Of a DNA stretch of 64,000 nucleotides, positions 17,390-25,093 are shown in pieces. The notes beneath the pieces are model-generated. The model was not told where the DNA came from, did no database searches, and saw only the letters and a list, made by a program, of their open reading frames with translations. The first letter of the stretch is position 1, and every line of letters begins with the position of its first letter. Source of the stretch: Nitrospirales bacterium (GTDB lineage: Bacteria > Nitrospirota > Nitrospiria > Nitrospirales > UBA8639); the NCBI GenBank assembly GCA_031315865.1, contig JALDRJ010000002.1, forward strand, positions 3,198,001-3,262,000, in the 5' to 3' direction. The position numbers and the translations under genes are program-made.

Positions 17390-19174
17390 TCAGTGTTCGT
17401 CCTTTTGTGATTGAGAAAATGTGGGAAACGCCACCTTTTGACCGGGGAAAATTTTTCTCGCATTTCGGATGTGAGGATTATATTTGAGAACATGTTCGAC
17501 GTATTCAGGACTCGTCGTGCCATAGTGATTTTTCACAAGACTGCTCAAACTCTCTCCTTGTTGAACGACCCGGACAGTCAAGGGCTGTCTCAAGGAGGAG
17601 GCAGTCACATCATGCGTTGTCGTATCCTCAGGAGACTGAGCGAAAATGCCTTGAGACATGGGGCCGTTTCTTTTTTTTCTATCTGATTCAGGAGGTATAA
17701 CAGACTCCCTGACAGATTGGATGTTAGGTTTCCCAAAATCGTGAAGAGCCGGAAAAATAATGCGCTGGCCAGGCTGTATGTTTCGAACATGTGTAATGCC
17801 AGGATTATGCTCCAGGACAAATTGAAGTAATTCAGGGTTGAGGTCTCCATAGACTTCCTTCGTCAATTCAGCCAAGGTTTCACCCCGTCGAATCACTCGT
17901 GTTTGATGGACAGCACCGGAAGACAGATGCCCTGCTGATATGAATGCCAAAGATGGATCAGGTCTTGTCGAGGGCTGTCCTTGACTTTCCTGAACTGTAA
18001 GAACGTCAGAAGCCAGATGTGGATCGAGATTGCCTCGCTCTTCTCCCCGGTACGCGGAAGAAGCCTGGTCAGATGTACCAGAGACAATACCATTCAGATT
18101 TTCTGATTGACCGACTTTCGGTGCAGAGGATGCTGGCTGTTCACTTCTCCCCACAGAAACAGGCTTGTTATCCATGTGTGAAAATTGTTCTTGCCTGTCT
18201 ACCATTCTATCGGCAAGTGACAAAGTCGGCAATTCCATTCGAGAATTTTTGTCAGCGTGGGAGGCATCTGGCTTATCGAGTGACACGAATAAAGCCACGC
18301 CTCCGATCAAGAACAACAGGCTGGCCGTCGCTGGAACCCATCCCCACCAGCGCTTGTGGAGTTGCCTGTCAACATCGGCGATCACTTCCTGAACGATCTT
18401 GGCCGTAATAGGGTTCGCACGGTATCCTAATCCGGTTACCAGCGCATTATCACACAGAATATTCAGTCGTCGAGGAATACCGTTCGCTTGCTTGACGATA
18501 AGCTTCAGGGCGTTGTTGTGGAAAACTGGCTTGCCGGTTAATCCTGCCAAGACAAGACGATGCATGATATAAGCCAGGCTTTCATCCTCTGTTAATGGAC
18601 GGATTGTCGACCATACGGCAATCCGTTGACGCAATTGCCGCAACTCATGCTGCTGTAAGAGAGTTTCCAGTTCCGGCTGCCCGATCAGAATAATCTGAAT
18701 CAACTTATCAGTGGCTGTTTCCAAATTCGAGAGCATTCGAAGATGCTCCAACGTCCGTGGATCCATGTTTTGGGCTTCATCGATCAGGAGCACGACTGTC
18801 CCACCGTGACGATATCGTTCGATCAGGGTGTTCTGCAGCTGCGTCAAGAGCTCAACATTCGTACTGCCGGTGGCTTCTTGATCGAGTTCGAAAAGAATGG
18901 CCAGAAGGAGCTCTTTCACGGAAAGCGTCGGATTATAGAGATAGATCAACTGGGTGTGTTCGGCTTTCCAATCTACCTGTTCCAAAAAAGAACGAATGAC
19001 CGTGGTTTTGCCGACGCCGACTTCACCCGTGATGGCGATAAACCCCTTACGATGATCAATGCCATAGAGCATCGCCCCCATCGCTTCTTTATGACTTGGA
19101 CTTAAAAAAAGGAAATGTGGGTCAGGCGTCGTATGAAATGGTTTTTTCGAGAGACCGTAGAATTTCAGATACAT
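17390..19174 (-). CDS. ExeA/GspA-like AAA ATPase with transmembrane helix and two LysM-like domains (exosortase-associated type)
   Basis: 594 residues. MYLKFYGLSKKPFHTTPDP is the signature opening of the ExeA-like ATPases found beside PEP-CTERM exopolysaccharide genes. Walker A is GEVGVGKT (50-57), Walker B VVLLIDEAQ with a conserved Asn, and IILIGQPEL follows. A single membrane helix lies at about 280-297 (ATASLLFLIGGVALFV). Beyond it a low-complexity linker leads to two LysM-like domains: about 425-475 (VIRRGETLAELTKEVYG, IQPGQRIIFP) and about 538-590 (VVQQGESLSSLVKNHYG, IFPGQKVAFP). The cytoplasmic ATPase is thus tied to a periplasmic peptidoglycan-binding tail. Typical family members are shorter and lack LysM repeats. 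It is likely to help assemble or open the envelope for the exporter. Confidence 0.88.
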   Translation of the reverse strand: MYLKFYGLSKKPFHTTPDPHFLFLSPSHKEAMGAMLYGIDHRKGFIAITGEVGVGKTTVIRSFLEQVDWKAEHTQLIYLYNPTLSVKELLLAILFELDQEATGSTNVELLTQLQNTLIERYRHGGTVVLLIDEAQNMDPRTLEHLRMLSNLETATDKLIQIILIGQPELETLLQQHELRQLRQRIAVWSTIRPLTEDESLAYIMHRLVLAGLTGKPVFHNNALKLIVKQANGIPRRLNILCDNALVTGLGYRANPITAKIVQEVIADVDRQLHKRWWGWVPATASLLFLIGGVALFVSLDKPDASHADKNSRMELPTLSLADRMVDRQEQFSHMDNKPVSVGRSEQPASSAPKVGQSENLNGIVSGTSDQASSAYRGEERGNLDPHLASDVLTVQESQGQPSTRPDPSLAFISAGHLSSGAVHQTRVIRRGETLAELTKEVYGDLNPELLQFVLEHNPGITHVRNIQPGQRIIFPALHDFGKPNIQSVRESVIPPESDRKKRNGPMSQGIFAQSPEDTTTHDVTASSLRQPLTVRVVQQGESLSSLVKNHYGTTSPEYVEHVLKYNPHIRNARKIFPGQKVAFPTFSQSQKDEH

Positions 19175-19189
19175 AAGGGAGTGCAGCCT

Positions 19190-20644
19190 TTAGGTCTTAT
19201 ACGTAATGCTCGTGAGCACCGGTAGCTCCACATCTCGTGTCAAATGTTCAGGCCGGGTATAGCCACCTTGAAGATATTCATTCGCGAAAGCCAGGCTGAC
19301 TCCTGCGGCCCCTCCGATCATGATACCGAGAAGAATATTCAAGAGAAGTTTAGGTTTTACGGGCTTGACTGGTATGGTGGCAGGCTGAATGATACTGATA
19401 TTGGCCATCTTGAGCTGATCCATTTCCTGAGCGACTCTGGCCTCCTCGACTTTCGAGAGATAGATCGCATAGTTGTTTTGATCTGTCTCGACATCACGAT
19501 CCAGTGTTTCATACTCTTTCTTCAACGAGTCCAATTCGGCCAACTTCTCATCGACTTCCGCAATATGTCGTGAGATTTCTTTCGCGCGAGTTTCTAAAGA
19601 CCGATACTCAGATTTTGATTTATGGATCTCAACTTCAAGTTCTTGATAGACCGGATTTTTCCCTTTCGTCACTCGATCAGAAAGCTGAGCTTCCTGTTCT
19701 TTGATGAAGGCTTCCGTCATCTTGATTTCATTTAAGATATTTTTTATGAACCGGCTCGTGTCTTTGTAGCGAGTTGAGAGTTCTTGCTTCTGCAATCGAA
19801 GTTTCAATAAGTTGCTCTTCGCCTCATCGATGACTTTTTGACGTTCAGAGACACTAGTTAGAGAAATAAGTTTGGGAATCTGAGGAATTTGCTGCAACAG
19901 GGAACTCAGCTTGCTTTTCAATCCTTCACGATCATTTTTAACATTTTTCAAGGATGTGTCGAGGTCTTGACGCTGCTGCAGTAAGAGACGCTCTTGCTCG
20001 GTGAGGGAGGATATTCCGTAGCGCTGTTTAAAGTCTTGTAGTTTTGAGCGAGACACGTCTAGTTTTTGAAGATGGGCTGCCACTTGTTTTTCCAGGAAAT
20101 CAGCCTTCGGATTACTAAAGATCTGAAGATGTCGTTCCAGCAAAAAGTCAATGAGTAAGTTCACGGCAGTAGCGGCTATGCTCGGATCGTGATGTTGATA
20201 GGCCACTCGTATTACATTTGAATTTTTAATGTTCGTCGTCGAAAGATCTTCCTGCATTTGCAAGATACTCGCCTCAACCGGGGGGATCTTACTTTGTGCT
20301 TCATCAAATTTTGGATAGATCTTATGAACCCCGATGGTTTCGATCACTCGCCTGAGAAGATCTCGACTGGTCAAGATTTGGATCTCTGATTCCAGGATTC
20401 GTTCTTGATCGAACGCAACGGCGGGACTGGCAGATCCGACTTCGGGTTGATAAATATGCTCGCGTCCCATTTTTACCATAATGGTGGATTCGGCCTCATA
20501 GGTGGGGTCCATGAAAAGAGATCCCAACACGACGACCGTCACAGTGCCAAGGAAGACCGCAAGCATAGTCCACTGGTGTTTAAACAGGATCGTAACGATA
20601 TCTCGAAGACTAACTTGACTGGATCTTTCAGATTCAGTTGACAT
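19190..20644 (-). CDS. Wzz/GNVR-type polysaccharide chain-length determinant
   Basis: 484 residues from the Met giving MSTESERSSQVSLRDIVTI; the frame is open 13 codons further but without support. There are two membrane helices, about 24-44 (WTMLAVFLGTVTVVVLGSLF) and near the C terminus (LLLNILLGIMIGGAAGVSLA), bracketing a long periplasmic coiled coil with GKNPVYQELEVEI and the tail VEEARVAQEMDQLKMANISI. This is the GNVR subgroup linked to PEP-CTERM export loci. Such proteins set polymer length and connect polymerase to outer-membrane exporter. The cytoplasmic kinase domain is absent and is encoded separately at 16.4-17.2 kb. The coiled coil is clearly paralogous to that of the protein at 20702. 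Confidence 0.92.
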   Translation of the reverse strand: MSTESERSSQVSLRDIVTILFKHQWTMLAVFLGTVTVVVLGSLFMDPTYEAESTIMVKMGREHIYQPEVGSASPAVAFDQERILESEIQILTSRDLLRRVIETIGVHKIYPKFDEAQSKIPPVEASILQMQEDLSTTNIKNSNVIRVAYQHHDPSIAATAVNLLIDFLLERHLQIFSNPKADFLEKQVAAHLQKLDVSRSKLQDFKQRYGISSLTEQERLLLQQRQDLDTSLKNVKNDREGLKSKLSSLLQQIPQIPKLISLTSVSERQKVIDEAKSNLLKLRLQKQELSTRYKDTSRFIKNILNEIKMTEAFIKEQEAQLSDRVTKGKNPVYQELEVEIHKSKSEYRSLETRAKEISRHIAEVDEKLAELDSLKKEYETLDRDVETDQNNYAIYLSKVEEARVAQEMDQLKMANISIIQPATIPVKPVKPKLLLNILLGIMIGGAAGVSLAFANEYLQGGYTRPEHLTRDVELPVLTSITYKT

Positions 20645-20701
20645 CATTTTACACGTCACATGTCTTGCCAAAATTTTGGACAAACAGGCTAGACGAGCAC
20701 C

Positions 20702-21853
20702 CTAGCTACTCGGCCGTAATCCAGTTCGACTGCTCGCATCAATCTTCTGGTTAAACGAACGTAAGATCACCGTAATCGAAGGATTTTTCAGCTCTATATC
20801 GTACCGACGTTTAAGCCGCTTTGTTAGCTCCTCCACTGTCAATCCTGATGCCATCACCTCTCCAATCAACTGTAGAGATATTCTTCCGTCCGGCCTCACG
20901 GAAGCTTCTTGATTGAGGTCTGGATTGAAGAAAAACTTCACATCAAGAAGATCGCCAACTTGAATGCGATAGTCCTCAAGCGGTGTCGTGCCAACCATCG
21001 CAAGATACTCTTCAAAATTCCTTTCGTTGGCCGTGACGGTCCGCAGTAATTCACGAAATTCCTTTTCCAGATTATTGAGCCTCAGAAGTTCTTGATCGAT
21101 TTCTGCGATCTGTTGTTGAGTGACCATTCGCCGTGATTTATCTGATACTAACTGCGCCTCAGTTCGAAGTATTTCAATCTCAAGTTCCTGGAATACAGGA
21201 TTTTTACCAGTGGTCACCATGTTTTCTAGCTCAGCAGCCTTTTGCTTTTCCAAAAAGCCCTGAACGAGCTCGATTTCCTTCCGCACACTCATCAATGTAC
21301 GGCTGTTTTCATGAAATTTTGTGAGGATTTCCTGTTCTTTTAATTGCAGATCTAATAGGTTTTTTTGAGCTTCCTGAATAATAGCTTGGCGATTCGTGAC
21401 GCTCGAGAGTGGAACCTTTTCTGGAATTTCCTGTATCTGGTGCTTGAGCCACGATAACTTTGTATCAAGAGCACTAATATTATTGACAGCTCCTTTTAAG
21501 AGCGTATCGAGTTCTTTGCGTTGTTGAAGCAGGAGTTGTTGTTGACTTTCGAGCGATGTCAACGAATGCTTTTGTTTAAATTCTTGGACCTGCGCTTCAG
21601 AACGTGCGAGCGCTTTTTTATACGCCTCTAACTGACGTTTTACGAACGACGTTTTTGATATCAGAGGGGTCGGAGCCTTCCCTGATACAATGTCTCCTCG
21701 TTGAGGTTCTTTGATGTCCTTTTCTTGTCCGAATACATTGTTGGCCTCGTAATGGACAAAAATGAGCATCAGAAAGTACACAACACACAAGGCCTGGGGA
21801 CACGGCAACAACCATGCCTTCTGGGCCGGATAATCTTGACTGTTCCTCATCAA
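20702..21853 (-). CDS. Chimeric periplasmic protein: Wzz-like coiled coil fused to a Wza-type polysaccharide-export domain
   Basis: 383 residues. The N terminus has a hydrophobic signal-like segment (ALCVVYFLMLIFVHY). Residues about 70-290 form a coiled coil that aligns along its length with the Wzz-type protein encoded next downstream: LQQRKELDTLLK against LQQRQDLDTSLK, SSVTNRQAIIQEAQKNLL against TSVSERQKVIDEAKSNLL, and GKNPVFQELEIEI against GKNPVYQELEVEI. Residues about 295-370 are a polysaccharide-export domain (YRIQVGDLLDVKFFFNPDL, VRPDGRISLQLIGEV) nearly matching that of the export lipoprotein upstream. There is no second membrane helix and no SLBB domain. It looks like a gene fusion of its two neighbours' parts and could bridge co-polymerase and outer-membrane channel. 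Confidence 0.85.
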   Translation of the reverse strand: MMRNSQDYPAQKAWLLPCPQALCVVYFLMLIFVHYEANNVFGQEKDIKEPQRGDIVSGKAPTPLISKTSFVKRQLEAYKKALARSEAQVQEFKQKHSLTSLESQQQLLLQQRKELDTLLKGAVNNISALDTKLSWLKHQIQEIPEKVPLSSVTNRQAIIQEAQKNLLDLQLKEQEILTKFHENSRTLMSVRKEIELVQGFLEKQKAAELENMVTTGKNPVFQELEIEILRTEAQLVSDKSRRMVTQQQIAEIDQELLRLNNLEKEFRELLRTVTANERNFEEYLAMVGTTPLEDYRIQVGDLLDVKFFFNPDLNQEASVRPDGRISLQLIGEVMASGLTVEELTKRLKRRYDIELKNPSITVILRSFNQKIDASSRTGLRPSS

Positions 21854-21907
21854 CGCGTACTTTCTGCGAACAGTTGTATGATGTTCACCATAATAGAAAA
21901 AAACGGG

Positions 21908-22603
21908 TTACCTCAATGGGAAAAATAAACCGAAATGAATGGGAATATTCCTCCGGACATACTGATCGACCCATAGATTAACATCAGCGATTGGTGATCG
22001 CGGGACATACACGATATCAAACGGCACAAGACCAATGTCTTGGGTAAAATCTTCACCAGTCAGGACAGCCTCAATATCAACTGGAATCACAAGAGGCTGT
22101 TTACCATAAATCCGCCGAATCACGATGGCCTCCTGCCACGCTTTCTCGGTCGCGCCTTCAGCCCGTGCTATCGCTTGCATGACGGTTAGAGGACCGCTCA
22201 GTTCCAACTCGCCGGGTTTTTCGACTTCACCGTCAACATACACTCTGGCACCGAAGGAACGTACAATCACCGTAATAACGGGTTTTTTGAGTTCCTTATC
22301 ATACTCTTGAGTCAAGAGCTGCGTTAATGCTCGTGGAGTGCGGCCAGCAGCGATCGTTTCTCCGACCAATTGGAGAGAAATCCGTCCATCAGGACGAACG
22401 ATGACCAACTCATTCAGGTCCGGATTATAAAAAAACTTAATATCCAACTCATCGCCAGGCTGAATCACGTACTCCTGCATGAGGGTTGGCCCGACTTTGC
22501 CAATCGTGGTTCCAGGAGCACCTACCGCAGTCGGATCTTTAACAACAACACTCGGATTACAAGCAGCGGAGAGGAGAGCAATGAATAAAATAAGTGCGAC
22601 CAT
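21908..22603 (-). CDS. Outer-membrane polysaccharide export lipoprotein (Wza-like)
   Basis: 231 residues. A short lipoprotein signal ends in the lipobox LSAAC (Cys15). The polysaccharide-export domain covers about 45-125 (YVIQPGDELDIKFFYNPDL, VRPDGRISLQLVGE). An SLBB-like domain follows (VYVDGEVEKPGELEL, LTVMQAIARAEGATEKA) and a C-terminal region with VPFDIVYVPRSPIADVNLWV. This is the usual EpsE/Wza-type exporter accompanying PEP-CTERM loci, forming the outer-membrane conduit. It is the first gene of the - strand export series, with a 568-bp upstream region that probably holds the main promoter. Confidence 0.93.
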   Translation of the reverse strand: MVALILFIALLSAACNPSVVVKDPTAVGAPGTTIGKVGPTLMQEYVIQPGDELDIKFFYNPDLNELVIVRPDGRISLQLVGETIAAGRTPRALTQLLTQEYDKELKKPVITVIVRSFGARVYVDGEVEKPGELELSGPLTVMQAIARAEGATEKAWQEAIVIRRIYGKQPLVIPVDIEAVLTGEDFTQDIGLVPFDIVYVPRSPIADVNLWVDQYVRRNIPIHFGLFFPLR

Positions 22604-23171
22604 CAGACAGCAATATTCCTTTCATGGGTGGATTTTCTTGTAATGACACGACCATGAGGTGTCAGGGGACAGAAAGACGAGTTAGCTCACGAGGGTTGAT
22701 TCCTCATTCGGCCAGCTCAATACCTGGGCTTTGGCTTTCGCGCCATCATTAAGAGATTTCAGATCACTAGTAAGTGTGGTGAAGGGACGCAGGCCCCAGA
22801 TGGAGGTTATACCTGTCACTAAGGCTGTAGAATAAGATGGTACGCATTCCGTACAAGAGACACGGGAATCCCATGCAATGAGTATACCTTAAGGTACAAA
22901 CACTATAGTAAGACTTAGGAACATACTGAATTATAATGAAAAACCTATACTCCGGCTACCGGAACGGTCTTCCAGAGAAGTGCATGCTTTCAAGAACGGG
23001 TAAACTACGTAACATGAGATCATCATACCCTGTTCACAAAATAAATTGTATGAGGATTTTCTATTTCATTCACACCATTAAATAAGATACAGGTGCTTAT
23101 GTAAAGAGAATGGTACAAATTGCCGAAAAACAGACGAGCCGATGGTCATCGATCAATCATGAGGTACCAAA
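22604..23171. other. Upstream control region between export operon (-) and small HEAT-like gene (+)
   Basis: 568 bp without a gene. It should contain the promoter of the - strand export series and possibly one for the + strand gene at 23172. The visible elements are a sigma-54-like match on the - strand and an overlapping 12-bp palindrome TACCTTAAGGTA (22885-22896). Composition is AT-rich near 22900-23110. Confidence 0.5.
22873..22889 (-). promoter_or_regulatory. Weak sigma-54-like promoter candidate for the export operon
   Basis: On the - strand the sequence reads AGGTAT-ACTCA-TTGCAT, giving the invariant GG-N10-GC spacing and a perfect TTGCA -12 element. The -24 element matches TGGCAC only at GG and A. 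The predicted start would be about 255 nt upstream of the export lipoprotein gene. It overlaps the palindrome TACCTTAAGGTA (22885-22896), which could bind a dimeric regulator. The evidence is modest. Confidence 0.3.
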
Positions 23172-23399
23172 ATGAATAGGCACCCGTTCACGCATTCAGT
23201 CCGAGGAAGCATTGAAAACCTGCTGGCACACCGTGCCCCTGAAGCACGTGAGGCCGCAGCGTCGACCCTGGGGGAAACCCTGACAAGAGTCGCAGATGAA
23301 CGTGAGGCCTTGGAAGCCTTGAGCACCGCTCTTCACGATCCCTCGGCGCGAGTACAAGATGCCGTCCTCCAATCACTCGTTCGACTAAGTACCAGATAG
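23172..23399 (+). CDS. Small HEAT-repeat-like protein
   Basis: 75 residues, ATG start preceded by GAGGTACCAAA (a weak GAGG site). Its helical, Ala/Leu/Arg-rich sequence (APEAREAAASTLGETLTRV, then DPSARVQDAVLQSLVRLS) fits roughly two HEAT-type alpha-hairpins ('d....R..Aa..L...'). No signal peptide. It is probably a cytoplasmic protein-interaction module. It stands alone, with the export operon divergent upstream and a secreted HEAT protein 250 bp downstream. The function is unknown. Confidence 0.55.
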   Translation: MNRHPFTHSVRGSIENLLAHRAPEAREAAASTLGETLTRVADEREALEALSTALHDPSARVQDAVLQSLVRLSTR

Positions 23400-23650
23400 C
23401 TGGTCGGTCGAGAGGCGGGGCCCAGCTCTTTCCCGACTCTCTTCCAGCTATGGCATTTTTTCAATAACTCGTCTGTTAGCCTTCGATCTTACCATCCAAC
23501 CCCGCATCGTCATGATATTTCTCTCACACTGGGTCGTATGACGAATCTCCATAAATAGATAGAATCTTGACCCATTTAGCTCTAACCGACTAGACTGAAT
23601 AAAGTACTGGAACTCATGATTAGCCTTCAAGGACAGAGCGGAGATCAGCT

Positions 23651-24469
23651 ATGCAGACAAGGATGATGATGAAAAACTGGCGGGTTCTCACGATTTTCCT
23701 CGCAGTAGGACTGTATGTAGTCGGTTGGCCGATGGCAAGTGCCGAACTGACGGCAAAAGTCGTTTTGGTCCAAAATTATGAACCGCCCCCCCAGGCCGAA
23801 TTTCCTGATATCCAGAAAGCCACACCTGCTCCTGAAACGCTCACTCAGCAGGATCGCGATCGATTGGAATCACTGGTGCCTCTACTCGAAGGCCGTCAAG
23901 AGCTTTGGGCCATGGGCGAATTCGTCCATTATGGCAAACATTCGGTCCCGTTTGTCGTGAAGGCTTTAACGATGCCAGGCGCACGGATTCGTTATAATGC
24001 GATCGAGACCCTTTCGATGATCAAGGACCCTTCGTCTGTTTCCGAGCTCCTGAATGTGGCAAAGGACCCAAATGAAATTTCTCGTGTCAGATCGCATGCC
24101 CTTCGTGTCGCCACGCGATTGGATTCCACCAAAGTGCTCCCTGCGATCAAAGAAATGGCCAAAGACGAGAATTCGACAGTACGGCTAACGGCTGCATTTG
24201 AAGCAAGAAGTGTCAGGCAAAAAGAGATTCTGCCGATTCTCATCGGAATCATCGCAGATCCAGAGGAATTTGTCTCCGTCACGGCACGGGAATCGTTCTG
24301 GCGACTGACGGGGTTCTCCGGTTCCCGCCGGCATAATTGGGAAGCGTCCACATTAAAAGATCGAAAAGAGTGGAGCCAAGAATGGCGGACCTGGCTTAAA
24401 GAAAATGAAAGCCGATTTGGACCGCCGGCCAATCCTCAACCGCAGCAATCTCCTACGCCCTCAAGTTAG
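23651..24469 (+). CDS. Secreted HEAT-repeat protein
   Basis: 272 residues. A cleavable signal is likely (LTIFLAVGLYVVGWPMASA, cleavage near residue 31). A proline-rich linker precedes several HEAT-type repeats at about 95-230 (ARIRYNAIETLSMIKDPSSV, RVRSHALRVATRL, STVRLTAAFEARSV, VSVTARESFWRLTG). HEAT solenoids bind proteins; the periplasmic location suggests envelope scaffolding. The C terminus is WxxWL-rich and then ends in Pro/Gln low complexity. It lies 86 bp before peptide deformylase but no functional tie is evident. Confidence 0.75.
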   Translation: MQTRMMMKNWRVLTIFLAVGLYVVGWPMASAELTAKVVLVQNYEPPPQAEFPDIQKATPAPETLTQQDRDRLESLVPLLEGRQELWAMGEFVHYGKHSVPFVVKALTMPGARIRYNAIETLSMIKDPSSVSELLNVAKDPNEISRVRSHALRVATRLDSTKVLPAIKEMAKDENSTVRLTAAFEARSVRQKEILPILIGIIADPEEFVSVTARESFWRLTGFSGSRRHNWEASTLKDRKEWSQEWRTWLKENESRFGPPANPQPQQSPTPSS

Positions 24470-24555
24470 GACAACTTCAAGACAGCCGTACTATCGTCGC
24501 GGAACGATCACAGGCTACTATCCGTGACGCTGCATACAATATCAAGGAGACGAAG

Positions 24556-25086
24556 ATGGCCTTATTACCGATCGCAAAAGTAGGGAACCCGATCTTACGC
24601 AAAATTGCGGAACCTGTAGATCCAGACCGAATCACTACTCGTGCGTTTCAAGAATTCATCGACGACATGTTTGAAACCATGGTGCAGAATGAAGGCATTG
24701 GATTAGCGGCCCCGCAGGTCTCTCGCTCAGAACAAGTTGTGGTCATGGAGTGTCGAGGAGAAAATGGATTTCCCCGAACAGTCCTCATCAACCCACGAAT
24801 TCTGTTCTATGGTCCGACGCAAACCGAGATGTGGGAGGGGTGTCTGAGTATAGACAACCTGAGGGGGCAGGTGACACGCCCGTCCATGATTCGCGTACAA
24901 GCCCTTGATCAACATGGAACGCCACAAGATTGGGAGGCTCATGGGTTGTATGCCGTGTGCATCCAGCATGAAATGGATCATCTCATCGGAAAGTTGTTTA
25001 TCGATCGCATGACCGACATGTCCACGTTGACGCAATTACAAGAATTCGATACCTATTGGCAAGAAGAACCTGCCACCGTGATTTAA
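24556..25086 (+). CDS. def: Peptide deformylase
   Basis: 176 residues, the normal length. All three metal-site motifs are intact: GIGLAAPQ (47-54), EGCLS (94-98, metal ligand Cys96) and QHEMDH (137-142, His138/Glu139/His142). It removes the formyl group from the initiator Met of nascent proteins in the cytoplasm. A GGAGA ribosome-binding site precedes the ATG. The ABC exporter gene follows after only 7 bp, suggesting co-transcription. Confidence 0.97.
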   Translation: MALLPIAKVGNPILRKIAEPVDPDRITTRAFQEFIDDMFETMVQNEGIGLAAPQVSRSEQVVVMECRGENGFPRTVLINPRILFYGPTQTEMWEGCLSIDNLRGQVTRPSMIRVQALDQHGTPQDWEAHGLYAVCIQHEMDHLIGKLFIDRMTDMSTLTQLQEFDTYWQEEPATVI

Positions 25087-25093
25087 TGTTTGC

